Part shown: positions 1 to 6,173 of the stretch, piece by piece
Layout: every line of letters begins with the position of its first letter
Numbering within the stretch: the stretch's first letter is position 1
Source of the DNA: Coriobacteriia bacterium
Lineage (GTDB): Bacteria > Actinomycetota > Coriobacteriia > Coriobacteriales > QAMH01
DNA length: 6,546 bases
Assembly (NCBI GenBank): GCA_900756605.1
Contig: CAAEKX010000082.1
Coordinates: 1-6,546 of the forward strand
Direction: 5' to 3'
The notes under the pieces: model-generated
The model's input: only the letters and a program-made list of their open reading frames with translations
Database searches by the model: none
Told to the model about the DNA's origin: nothing
Program-made: the position numbers and the translations under genes

Positions 1-47
1 TCTACATTTTCCCACTGATTGCCACTATATTCCCCCATGGATTCTAA

Positions 48-116
48 TGAAACGCCGCTAAACCCGAAAGCAAAGTATCGCCAAACACGAAAGCGAAACG
101 CCGCCAAACCCGAAAA
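48..116. repeat. Three tandem 23-bp direct repeats
   Basis: Three 23-bp units lie head to tail with no spacer at 48-70, 71-93 and 94-116. Each ends in a core like CCAAACCCGAAA. By eye, units 1 and 3 agree at 20 of 23 positions and units 2 and 3 at 16 of 23. The 23-bp period is about two helical turns, so proteins bound to each unit would sit on the same DNA face. That would suit an operator or iteron-like array for yjbQ or for a gene to the left, but this is inference. There is no spacer DNA, so it is not CRISPR. The flanking bases 1-47 show nothing I can assign. Confidence 0.7.
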
Positions 117-138
117 TCACCTGCATGTGCCAAGAGGC

Positions 139-171
139 TTGACTCCCTGATTCATGGAAAAATGGTAACTT
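139..171 (+). promoter_or_regulatory. Weak candidate promoter for the YjbQ gene
   Basis: TTGACT at 139-144 matches the -35 consensus at five of six positions. No good -10 follows at 16-18 bp; the best nearby hexamers (TGGTAA at 163-168, TAACTT at 166-171) are poor. The gene needs a promoter in 117-200, because the nearest other gene on the + strand would lie outside the window. The placement is therefore partly by elimination and is uncertain. Confidence 0.25.
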
Positions 172-195
172 GAAGTGACCAAATAAGCTGATTAC

Positions 196-214
196 TGGCA
201 ACGTAATGTTGCCA
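196..214. promoter_or_regulatory. Perfect 7-bp inverted repeat before yjbQ RBS
   Basis: TGGCAAC (196-202) and GTTGCCA (208-214) are perfect inverted copies around a 5-base centre, GTAAT. The 19-bp dyad ends seven bases before the ribosome binding site. It could be a dimeric repressor operator. If it is transcribed, it could instead form a short hairpin in the leader that affects ribosome access. It lacks a U-tract, so it does not look like an intrinsic terminator. Confidence 0.5.
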
Positions 215-221
215 TTAGATG

Positions 222-227
222 AAGGAG
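222..227 (+). promoter_or_regulatory. RBS that fixes the yjbQ start at 234
   Basis: AAGGAG at 222-227 is followed by a 6-base spacer and ATG at 234. The longer reading frame from ATG at 219 would place this ribosome binding site inside the coding sequence, so 234 is the better start. Confidence 0.8.
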
Positions 228-233
228 AGCTCC

Positions 234-626
234 ATGGAACGATTCGAACTGGACACGCCGGCCTACGGGTTCGTCGACATCACGGCGCGAGTGAGGCAGA
301 TCGTGCGGGAAAGCGGCATCGAGGAGGGGCTGTGCGTGGTGTACTGTCCGCATACCACCGCCGCGATCACTATCAACGAGAACGCCGATCCCGACGTCGT
401 GCGCGACCTCAAGCTCGCGCTGGCGGACATCTTTCCCGACCGGCGTGACTTCAAGCATGCCGAGGGCAACAGCGCCGCGCACCTCAAGAGCAGCGCCATC
501 GGTGCGTCGGAGACCATTCCCGTAACGGGCGGCGCCATGGCACTGGGGACCTGGCAGGGCATCTACTTCTGCGAGTTCGACGGCCCGCGTCATCGCAAGG
601 TCTGCGTGCAGGTGGTGGGGGAGTAG
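234..626 (+). CDS. yjbQ: YjbQ/UPF0047 family protein (secondary thiamine-phosphate synthase-type)
   Basis: A 130-residue protein covering the whole UPF0047/YjbQ fold, which is usually about 130-140 residues. Visible family signatures, numbered from M at 234, are HTTAAITINENADPDV at 40-55, HAEGNSAAHLKSS at 75-87, GTWQG at 105-109 and CEFDGPRHR at 113-121, ending in VQVVGE. Conserved His and Glu residues in these blocks form the presumed active or metal site. The family name reflects weak thiamine-phosphate synthase activity reported for E. coli YjbQ; its true cellular role is not settled. It is a small soluble cytoplasmic protein with no signal peptide. It converges on the helicase gene with a 3-base gap. 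It is a widely conserved housekeeping-type gene and probably has no part in the defence operon. It marks the left border of that module. Confidence 0.95.
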   Translation: MERFELDTPAYGFVDITARVRQIVRESGIEEGLCVVYCPHTTAAITINENADPDVVRDLKLALADIFPDRRDFKHAEGNSAAHLKSSAIGASETIPVTGGAMALGTWQGIYFCEFDGPRHRKVCVQVVGE

Positions 627-629
627 CGG

Positions 630-3017
630 CTACCCCGGGAGCTGCAGCGGCTCCTCGTCTGGCAGACCGCACCACTGGCGAACGCGCCTGAGCATGCCAT
701 CGATGTCGAGGACGCTTTCGGCGAAGCCCTTGCGGATGAGCTCGATGGGCACGTATTCGTCGTATTTCTCCCAGATGGGAACTTCGTCGGGATAGACGAG
801 GTCAAGCGGGTCGAACGGTGTGGTCGCCTGCTCGGCGAGCACGTCGTAGAACAACTGCTCGTCGCCCTTCATGCGAAACTCCATGAAATAGGGACGCGAC
901 GAGTCCAGACCCTTGAGTTGGAGTTGATCGGCGCACTTGATCTTGAGGAAGCGCTCGAGCGCGAGGAAGGCGTAGCTGCCAAGCCAGGGGAAGAGCCCCC
1001 AGGTGTTGCCACCCAGACGGACGAGTGGGATGTGGTCGAGATGGGCGTTGCGTGCGGTCGAGCGGGCCTGGGCGAGCCTGCCGCGCGCGTTGTCCATGAG
1101 ATAGGGATAATCCGTGTCTTCCATCAACACGCGCAGCATGCGCTCGAGCACGACGGTGTTGATGTCGCCGGGGCAGTCGCCAAAGTAGGCCGGCACCTGG
1201 CCCTTTACCTGCGTGGCGTAGACGAGGTGGCGCTTGTGGTCGACCTCCTCGACGAGCCAGGTGGCGCCGGCGATGGCGAGTTTCTCGCCCACGGGCGGCG
1301 GCAGCACGATGGTACCGAGCTCCTGGGACTCGTTGCGAACGGTGTACTCCTCGTTCTCCTGGAAGACGCCGTAGAAGCGATAGCTGTTGATGACGCGCTC
1401 GCCCGCGATGCCGACGATGAGGCCACCCTCTTCGGTGAGTTGGATGTGGTCGATATCGATGAGGTGGTGCAGCAGGATGCGGAAGTCCTCGCTGCTCACG
1501 CGATGAAAGTACCCGAGCGTGAGTACGCGAGTCGCGAGCTCGGCCGGCGTCATCTCGCCCCCACTGGCAAGGGTTGCCATGGTCTGGTGGTAGAGCAGGC
1601 TGTAGGGCAGGCGGTCGAGGCGCGGTGGCTCGACCCAGCGATCCTCGAGGTAGAGTTGTACGAGCGCAATGCCCTGCAGGAGCTTCCAGGGGATGGTCGC
1701 GCCCAGGGTGGTGCGTGGCTCGGCGCGATCTTCGCGCATGACGAACCACATCTCCGGGGGCGAGCCTCGCCGTCCCGTACGACCCATGCGCTGCAAGAAC
1801 GCGCTCACCGTGAAGGGCGCGTCGATCTGGAAGGCGCGCTCGAGGCGACCGATGTCGATGCCGAGCTCGAGGGTGGCCGTGGTGACGGTCGTCTGGTCGA
1901 GCTCCTCGTCGCGCATGACGTCTTCCGCGCTCTCGCGCACAGCTGACGAGAGGTTGCCGTGATGGATGAGAAAACGGTCGGGCTCGTTGTTGGCCTCGCA
2001 ATAGCGGCGTAGCGTGGTGGTGACGCCCTCGGCTTCCTCACGCGAGTTGCAGAAGACGAGACATTTCTTGCCACGCGTATGCTCGAAGATGTAGCCGAGA
2101 CCGAGGTCCGCGCCTGTGGGAGCGGCATCGGTGGCGGGTTCGGGTGTAGCGGCGATGGGGAGGCGCTCCGCTCCGACGGTCGCTCCCCGCGAGCCTGTAG
2201 TCTCGCTGGCTCGCTCCCTTGGACCTCCGCTTCGCGACTCCCCATCGCCGCAGTCAGCATCGAAAAGGCGTGCCTCCCCATCGGGCTGTGCCGATACGGC
2301 CATTTCCTCGGCGCCCTCTCCCACGAAGAAGTGCGACATGGATAGGCGCCAACGCTGCTGCGCGTCCTCGATGCGGGGGATGATGGTATCGCGGCCCGAA
2401 CCCGAACCGAGGAAGCGTCCGGCCAGCTCGAGGTCGCCGATGGTTGCCGACAGCCCGATGCGTCGCGGGTTGCATGATGCGAGACGCGAGAGACGCTCGA
2501 TGAGGCAGAGACATTGTCCGCCACGATCGGCGCGCATGAGGGAGTGAATCTCGTCGATGACGATGAAGCGTAGGTCGCCGAAGAGCGCGGGGATGTGGAA
2601 ATGCTTGTGCAGGAGCAGCGCTTCGAGGGATTCCGGCGTGATCTGCAAGATGCCGCTCGGGTGCTTGAGCAGCTTGCTTTTGCGTGACTGCGCGACGTCG
2701 CCGTGCCAGCGCCAGACGGGAATCTCGGCCTCCTCGCAGAGCTCGGTGAGGCGGCCGAACTGGTCGTTGATGAGCGCCTTGAGCGGTGCGATGTAAAGCA
2801 CGCCGACGCTCGAGGAAGGGTCCTCGTCGAGCTGGGAGAGTATGGGGAAGAACGCCGCCTCGGTCTTGCCGGAGGCAGTCGATGCGGCCAGCAGGACGTT
2901 GTCCTCGGAATTGAAGATAGCATCGGCGGCGGCGACTTGCACCGAGCGCAGGCTTTCCCAGCCGTTACGGTAGATGAAGTCCTGGATGAAGGGCGCATAT
3001 GAGGCAAAGACGTCCAT
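630..3017 (-). CDS. sngC: Lhr-like superfamily 2 helicase of a Shango-type defence operon (SngC)
   Basis: An ATP-dependent nucleic-acid helicase/translocase of about 795 residues. Numbered from the alternative GTG at 3023, the motifs are Walker A ASTASGKTEA (47-56), Ia APLKAL (79-84), Ib TPESLE (129-134), DEIH box (157-160), SAT (192-194), IV LVFCNSR (322-328), V TATLELGIDIG (382-392) and VI QRMGRTGRRG (411-420). After the two RecA lobes come a probable winged helix (about 480-545) and a beta-rich region (about 555-615), as in Lhr-type helicases, then a family-specific C-terminus. I prefer ATG at 3017 because AGGCGG lies five bases before it. Residues 258-292, between the lobes, are encoded by a palindromic insert and look unlike the rest. 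The gene is last in the operon, 9 bases after the ATPase stop. BrxHI of type 2 BREX is a relative. All catalytic motifs are intact, so it should be active. Confidence 0.9.
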   Translation of the reverse strand: MDVFASYAPFIQDFIYRNGWESLRSVQVAAADAIFNSEDNVLLAASTASGKTEAAFFPILSQLDEDPSSSVGVLYIAPLKALINDQFGRLTELCEEAEIPVWRWHGDVAQSRKSKLLKHPSGILQITPESLEALLLHKHFHIPALFGDLRFIVIDEIHSLMRADRGGQCLCLIERLSRLASCNPRRIGLSATIGDLELAGRFLGSGSGRDTIIPRIEDAQQRWRLSMSHFFVGEGAEEMAVSAQPDGEARLFDADCGDGESRSGGPRERASETTGSRGATVGAERLPIAATPEPATDAAPTGADLGLGYIFEHTRGKKCLVFCNSREEAEGVTTTLRRYCEANNEPDRFLIHHGNLSSAVRESAEDVMRDEELDQTTVTTATLELGIDIGRLERAFQIDAPFTVSAFLQRMGRTGRRGSPPEMWFVMREDRAEPRTTLGATIPWKLLQGIALVQLYLEDRWVEPPRLDRLPYSLLYHQTMATLASGGEMTPAELATRVLTLGYFHRVSSEDFRILLHHLIDIDHIQLTEEGGLIVGIAGERVINSYRFYGVFQENEEYTVRNESQELGTIVLPPPVGEKLAIAGATWLVEEVDHKRHLVYATQVKGQVPAYFGDCPGDINTVVLERMLRVLMEDTDYPYLMDNARGRLAQARSTARNAHLDHIPLVRLGGNTWGLFPWLGSYAFLALERFLKIKCADQLQLKGLDSSRPYFMEFRMKGDEQLFYDVLAEQATTPFDPLDLVYPDEVPIWEKYDEYVPIELIRKGFAESVLDIDGMLRRVRQWCGLPDEEPLQLPG
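2149..2251 (-). repeat. Palindromic element inserted in frame in sngC
   Basis: A 103-bp segment bounded by perfect 14-bp inverted repeats: GCGGCGATGGGGAG at 2149-2162 and its complement at 2238-2251. An inner perfect 7-bp stem, GCGAGCC (2189-2195) with GGCTCGC (2208-2214), closes a 12-base loop. It encodes residues 258-292 of the helicase, rich in Gly, Ser, Arg, Glu and Ala, between motif III and motif IV, where a linker can tolerate extra length. The reading frame is kept. Its coding-strand 3' part resembles that of the element at 4613-4721. Whether it is mobile is inferred; I see no obvious target-site duplication. Confidence 0.75.
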
Positions 3018-3022
3018 GATCA

Positions 3023-3028
3023 CCGCCT
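3023..3028 (-). promoter_or_regulatory. RBS for sngC overlapping the sngB stop
   Basis: On the - strand AGGCGG (3028-3023) overlaps the TAG stop of the upstream ATPase gene (3029-3027). It stands five bases before ATG at 3017, the same spacing as the other operon genes. This favours ATG 3017 over GTG 3023 and implies translational coupling. Confidence 0.65.
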
Positions 3029-4373
3029 AGAGCGTGAATTCGAAGAAGTTTTCCTGCCGGTCGCTTGTCTCGGCAGCCACGCTCACGCCATTCGAAGCAT
3101 CGGGCGCAATGGCGCTGGTGAAGGTCTCGCTTGCCAGCAGCTCGTCCATCTGCGCGTCGGGATTCTGGTACATGATGTCGAGCAGCTCGATGAAATCGCG
3201 GATGACCTCGCGGGGCGTGATGTGCGTGCTTGCCCCCACGCGCTCGAACTCCGTCTTGATGAACTGGACGAGTTGATCGTCGGTGAGGCGTGGTTCGTAA
3301 TCGAAGAGCTGTGCGTGGATGGCGGTGAGCTTCTCGGCGAGCACGAAGAGCTCCTCGTGCGTGAGTGGCACGAGACGGATGATGGGGGCGAGCATGTCCT
3401 TGTACTGCTGGTCGGCGAAGCGCCCTTCGGCCAGGCGGCTGCGCAGTGCCTCGTACGAGTAGACGCCACGGCGCTTGTCCTCGACGCACTGGGGCGTGCC
3501 GCCCATGATGATGCCCAGATGCTGCGCCTTGCCCTGCAGCGTATCGTTGTACATCGTGAGGATCTTCTCGTAGTTGTACTGGCGCGTGATGGAGTTGGGC
3601 ACCTTGTAGATGTTCACGAGCTCGTCGATGAGCACGAGCAAACCGGCGTAGCCCGCTTGCACGAGGAAGGATGCGAAGAGCTTGATGTACTCGTACCAAT
3701 CGTCGTCGGAGATGATGATGCGGATGCCGAGCTCGTTTCTGGCCTCGGTCTTGTTGGCGTATTCGCCCCTGAACCATTTGATGACCTTGGCTTTGGTATC
3801 CTCGTCATCGTTGACGTAGGCGCGGTAGTACATGACGAGCAGCTGCGCGAAGTCAAAGCCGTGCACGAGCTCCGAGAGCGTGCCCACCACTTCGTGGATG
3901 CGCATCTCGACGCGTTGCGCGAAAGCTTCCGTACCAGGCTCAAGCCCTTCGGCAAGCACGTCTTGCTGCACGCCCGAGATCCAGCGATCGAGGATGAGCG
4001 TGAACGCACCGCATTCGGGGCGCGTCTTGGTCGACATGTTACGGATGAGCTCCTTGTAGGTGGCAAGGCCCTGGCCGTGGCTGCCCTGGAGACGGCGCTC
4101 GGGGGAGAGGTCGGCATCGACGACGACGAAATTACGATCCATCGCATAGTTGCGGATGGTTTGCAGCAGGAAGCTCTTGCCGCTTCCGTATTTGCCGACG
4201 ATGAAGCGAAAGGTGGCCCCGCCATCGGCGATGATGTCGACATCGTGCAGCAGGGCGTCTATCTCGGCTTCGCGACCGACGGCGACGTAGGGCAGGCCGA
4301 CACGTGGCACGACACCGCCCTTGAGGGAGTTGAGCACGGTCGATGCGATGCGTTTGGGGATCTTGGTGGCCAC
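3027..4373 (-). CDS. sngB: BrxD/DUF2791-type P-loop ATPase of a Shango-type defence operon (SngB)
   Basis: A 448-residue AAA+-like ATPase of the DUF2791/BrxD family. Seen in the sequence are PRVGLPYVAVGREAEID (23-39), Walker A GKYGSGKSF (60-68), the family block DADLSPERRLQGSHGQGLA (86-104), Walker B LLVLIDE with D250 and E251, and a sensor-like stretch IIMGGTPQCVED (288-299) followed by RRGVYSYEALRSRL (301-314) with candidate arginine fingers. No membrane segment or signal peptide is visible. The GTG start at 4373 is supported by AAGGAG five bases upstream. It lies 11 bases after the TerB gene and 9 before the helicase start, clearly one transcript. In type 2 BREX the related BrxD is paired with an Lhr-like helicase; here the partner is of the same kind, so SngB probably loads or controls SngC by ATP hydrolysis. 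That role is inferred. Confidence 0.9.
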   Translation of the reverse strand: MATKIPKRIASTVLNSLKGGVVPRVGLPYVAVGREAEIDALLHDVDIIADGGATFRFIVGKYGSGKSFLLQTIRNYAMDRNFVVVDADLSPERRLQGSHGQGLATYKELIRNMSTKTRPECGAFTLILDRWISGVQQDVLAEGLEPGTEAFAQRVEMRIHEVVGTLSELVHGFDFAQLLVMYYRAYVNDDEDTKAKVIKWFRGEYANKTEARNELGIRIIISDDDWYEYIKLFASFLVQAGYAGLLVLIDELVNIYKVPNSITRQYNYEKILTMYNDTLQGKAQHLGIIMGGTPQCVEDKRRGVYSYEALRSRLAEGRFADQQYKDMLAPIIRLVPLTHEELFVLAEKLTAIHAQLFDYEPRLTDDQLVQFIKTEFERVGASTHITPREVIRDFIELLDIMYQNPDAQMDELLASETFTSAIAPDASNGVSVAAETSDRQENFFEFTL

Positions 4374-4378
4374 GGCAG

Positions 4379-4384
4379 CTCCTT
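4379..4384 (-). promoter_or_regulatory. RBS for the GTG start of sngB
   Basis: AAGGAG (4384-4379 on the - strand) follows directly after the TAA stop of sngA and stands five bases before GTG at 4373. It validates the non-ATG start and indicates coupled translation of sngA and sngB. Confidence 0.8.
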
Positions 4385-6058
4385 TTAGGACAGGTCGAGC
4401 AGGTCGCGTAATTCAGGGACGTAATCTTCGATGATGACGGGCTCTCCGGTGCAAGTGTCTATGCAGATATCGGCGAACTCGTTGTAGAGCTTGTCGTTAA
4501 TGGAGTCGACGAGCACGGATGCCATGCAGGCATGTGCGCGCTCGAACTCGTGAATGGATAATCCCTTCAGCAGGCATGCGACAAGTTCGATCTCTTTGGG
4601 GGAAAGCAAGGGTGCGTCTGGGGATGGCGCAGTCGCTCGGACAGTGCTGGGCTCGCACGGAAGCGCCACTGGCGCTTCCGGCTCGTGCGCAACTCGCTTT
4701 GTGCATCCATCCCCAGACGCATCGGCATCGTCAGGAGTTCGAACGCAGACGCCATCTGCGCAAGAGGCGATCAAACTATCACGCGAATGCGAGGGCTCTT
4801 CGCGCCTGAGCATGTCATCGTGCTTGAGGGGGAGGGGTTGGTTTTCATCCTCCACGATGAGCTTCTCACACGTTACCTCGGCAGCAGCCCGGATGTGGTC
4901 GAGCTGCGAAAAGTCGATGTGCACGGCCCGCTCCTCGCGCAGGCGCGTCTCCTCGGCGAGCTCACTTGCCCGCGTCTCGATGGCCTTGAGCAGGTACTTG
5001 GTGGTGAGCTTGCGCTCGAGCGTGTTGGGGTATGCGTAGGCATCGCGTAGGGCGCACTCGCAGGTTTCGAGCAACTGGGTGACCCAGGGGATGGGGTATT
5101 CGAGATTATCGTAGCGCGTGCGGAACCAGGCTGTGCCCCGACAATAGACGGTGTCGTGGGGGCTGATCTGGTACTCGGCGCTTGTAATGTTGAGTGGGTT
5201 GGCGAAGACGGCCCGCTCGAACAGCCAGAGGCGTTCGTTCTTGAGGCGTCCGGCAAGCTTGGCGGGTAGCGTGGTCTTGAGCTTGGCGTGATGCTGGGCG
5301 GCAGCCCGGTAGGCATGCGCAACGAGGTGGCGCAGCTCGGCTTCGTGCTCGACGAAGAATGGGGAGTCCTCAATCGCGTAGCCACCGAGCGTGACAAGCG
5401 CATCGAAGAGCTCGCCTTCTGCATGCGTCTCATGGTGCAGCAGCACGTCGAAGGCGGCATCGCGCTTGGCGAACGAACGCGTGTGCAACAAGCCCGCATC
5501 CAGGCCGTAGTAGATGACGAAATCATCGAGCCAGATATCGAAGAGCTGACCGAAGCGCGTATCGAAGCGACGGTACGCCGTGCCGAAGGCGAGCAGCGTG
5601 TCATAGGCGTCCTGCGCGCTTGAGACGCCGATGAGATTGATAAGCTCGTAGAGGTAGACGTAGGCAAAGGAGAGCGAGCCTTGCTCGATGTTGCCGTGAC
5701 GCACCTTGGTGCGCCATGCAAAATAGCCGCGTAGTTGCTCGTTGCTCATGTCCTCGTAGCTGGGGTAGTAATGCGAAAACGTGCCGGCGAATTCGAAATC
5801 GTCCTCGTAACCGGCAAGGAGCCGCGCTTGCTCGTAAAAGACGTCGACGACGCTGAGATTACGTGCGTAACCCTGCTTTGCGAGTTGCCGGGCTTCGCGT
5901 ATGGCATCCGGTACGAAGCTCTTGAGCTGGCTGCCCGTCATGATGATGGGCTGCTCCTGGTAGACGGTCTTGCTGAAGGCGGCGTTGGAACGCAGGCGCT
6001 GGGAAATTTGCGTGCGAAGCTCGTCGACGCTGAGTTGTTGCGTCGTGCGCCGTGCCAT
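4385..6058 (-). CDS. sngA: TerB_N/TerB_C domain protein of a Shango-type defence operon (SngA)
   Basis: A 557-residue protein, first in the operon. Residues 84-145 carry the TerB_N signature: tryptophan/tyrosine-rich, with YPSYEDMSNEQLRGYFAWR (98-116) and YVYLYELINLIG (133-144). A long alpha-helical middle follows (about 150-370). The C-terminus fits TerB_C, with IDFSQLDHIRAAAEV (381-395), LSPKEIELVACLLKG (485-499) and GEPVIIEDYVPEL (538-550). I see no clear central TerB core, so any metal site is doubtful. TerB_C is split by a non-conserved linker, about residues 404-484, part of which (446-482) is a palindromic insert. The start at 6058 has GGGAGG five bases upstream. TerB proteins next to an ATPase and helicase occur in the Shango anti-phage system; this one is probably the sensor or scaffold, not a tellurite-resistance protein. 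Expression probably starts in 6059-6130, shared with a divergent TetR gene. Confidence 0.88.
   Translation of the reverse strand: MARRTTQQLSVDELRTQISQRLRSNAAFSKTVYQEQPIIMTGSQLKSFVPDAIREARQLAKQGYARNLSVVDVFYEQARLLAGYEDDFEFAGTFSHYYPSYEDMSNEQLRGYFAWRTKVRHGNIEQGSLSFAYVYLYELINLIGVSSAQDAYDTLLAFGTAYRRFDTRFGQLFDIWLDDFVIYYGLDAGLLHTRSFAKRDAAFDVLLHHETHAEGELFDALVTLGGYAIEDSPFFVEHEAELRHLVAHAYRAAAQHHAKLKTTLPAKLAGRLKNERLWLFERAVFANPLNITSAEYQISPHDTVYCRGTAWFRTRYDNLEYPIPWVTQLLETCECALRDAYAYPNTLERKLTTKYLLKAIETRASELAEETRLREERAVHIDFSQLDHIRAAAEVTCEKLIVEDENQPLPLKHDDMLRREEPSHSRDSLIASCADGVCVRTPDDADASGDGCTKRVAHEPEAPVALPCEPSTVRATAPSPDAPLLSPKEIELVACLLKGLSIHEFERAHACMASVLVDSINDKLYNEFADICIDTCTGEPVIIEDYVPELRDLLDLS
4613..4721 (-). 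repeat. Palindromic element inserted in frame in sngA
   Basis: A 109-bp segment bounded by perfect 15-bp inverted repeats: TGCGTCTGGGGATGG at 4613-4627 and its complement at 4707-4721. At its centre is a perfect 10-bp stem, CGGAAGCGCC (4658-4667) with GGCGCTTCCG (4671-4680), closing on a 3-base loop. A 6-bp pair, CGCACG (4654-4659) with CGTGCG (4684-4689), offers an alternative fold. It encodes SngA residues 446-482, rich in Ala, Pro, Asp and Glu, between two conserved parts of TerB_C. The frame is kept. It is the clearest palindrome in the window and is related to the one in sngC. Confidence 0.8.
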
Positions 6059-6063
6059 GACCG

Positions 6064-6069
6064 CCTCCC
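6064..6069 (-). promoter_or_regulatory. RBS for sngA
   Basis: GGGAGG on the - strand (6069-6064) stands five bases before ATG at 6058. It is the strongest ribosome binding site in the operon and confirms the start. Confidence 0.8.
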
Positions 6070-6094
6070 TTCATTAACAAACAAATGTTCGATT

Positions 6095-6100
6095 AGTATA
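6095..6100 (-). promoter_or_regulatory. Candidate -10 box of the sngABC promoter
   Basis: TATACT on the - strand (6100-6095) matches the -10 consensus at five of six bases and would give a leader of about 30 bases before sngA. The -35 at 17-bp spacing (TAGAAT, 6123-6118) is poor, so the promoter may be weak or need an activator. A small dyad, GTTC (6087-6090) with GAAC (6106-6109), is centred on the -10 and could be an operator, possibly for the divergent TetR protein. That link is speculative. Confidence 0.45.
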
Positions 6101-6139
6101 CAACAGAACGAGATGCGATTCTATGGATATCGCAGGTGG

Positions 6140-6145
6140 TAAAAT
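6140..6145 (+). promoter_or_regulatory. Candidate -10 box of the TetR-family gene
   Basis: TAAAAT matches the -10 consensus at five of six bases and would give a leader of about 25 bases. No good -35 is seen at 16-18 bp upstream (GATTCT at 17 bp). The position between the two divergent genes is as expected. Confidence 0.4.
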
Positions 6146-6166
6146 CCGGGGAGGGGGAACTATCGC

Positions 6167-6173
6167 GGGGAGG
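6167..6173 (+). promoter_or_regulatory. RBS favouring ATG 6179 for the TetR gene
   Basis: GGGGAGG ends two bases before ATG 6176 and five bases before the adjacent in-frame ATG 6179. The 5-base spacing is the one used by the neighbouring genes, so 6179 is the likelier start. The protein changes by only one residue. Confidence 0.65.

Noticed and set aside
1..38. Possible 5' end of a gene on the - strand from ATG 38 (MGEYSGNQWENV...)
   Set aside because: The frame is open to the window edge but only 12 codons are visible and no convincing ribosome binding site precedes it; cannot be supported.
48..116. CRISPR array
   Set aside because: The units are contiguous without spacers and no cas gene is nearby.
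37..150. A 37-codon open frame on + starting at ATG 37 across the tandem repeats
   Set aside because: No ribosome binding site precedes it, and the frame mostly reads through the 23-bp repeats; there is no sign that it is coding.
918..1946. A 342-codon open frame on + inside sngC
   Set aside because: Antisense to the helicase C-terminal half; composition is Val/Glu/Ala-rich as expected from reading GC-rich codons backwards, with no motif.
630..4373. Type 2 BREX system
   Set aside because: BrxD- and BrxHI-like proteins are present, but BrxC, PglX and PglZ are all missing and the adjoining genes are unrelated.
3222..4388. A 388-codon open frame on + covering nearly all of sngB
   Set aside because: It is antisense to a well-recognised ATPase, its protein resembles no family I know, and such mirror frames are common opposite GC-rich genes.
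4658..4680. Intrinsic terminator hairpin
   Set aside because: The strong stem lies inside the sngA coding sequence and no U-tract follows it on either strand; it is part of the palindromic insert.
4385..6058. Tellurite-resistance operon
   Set aside because: Only TerB_N and TerB_C regions are present; no terC, terD or terE-type genes accompany it, and the ATPase and helicase partners point to defence.
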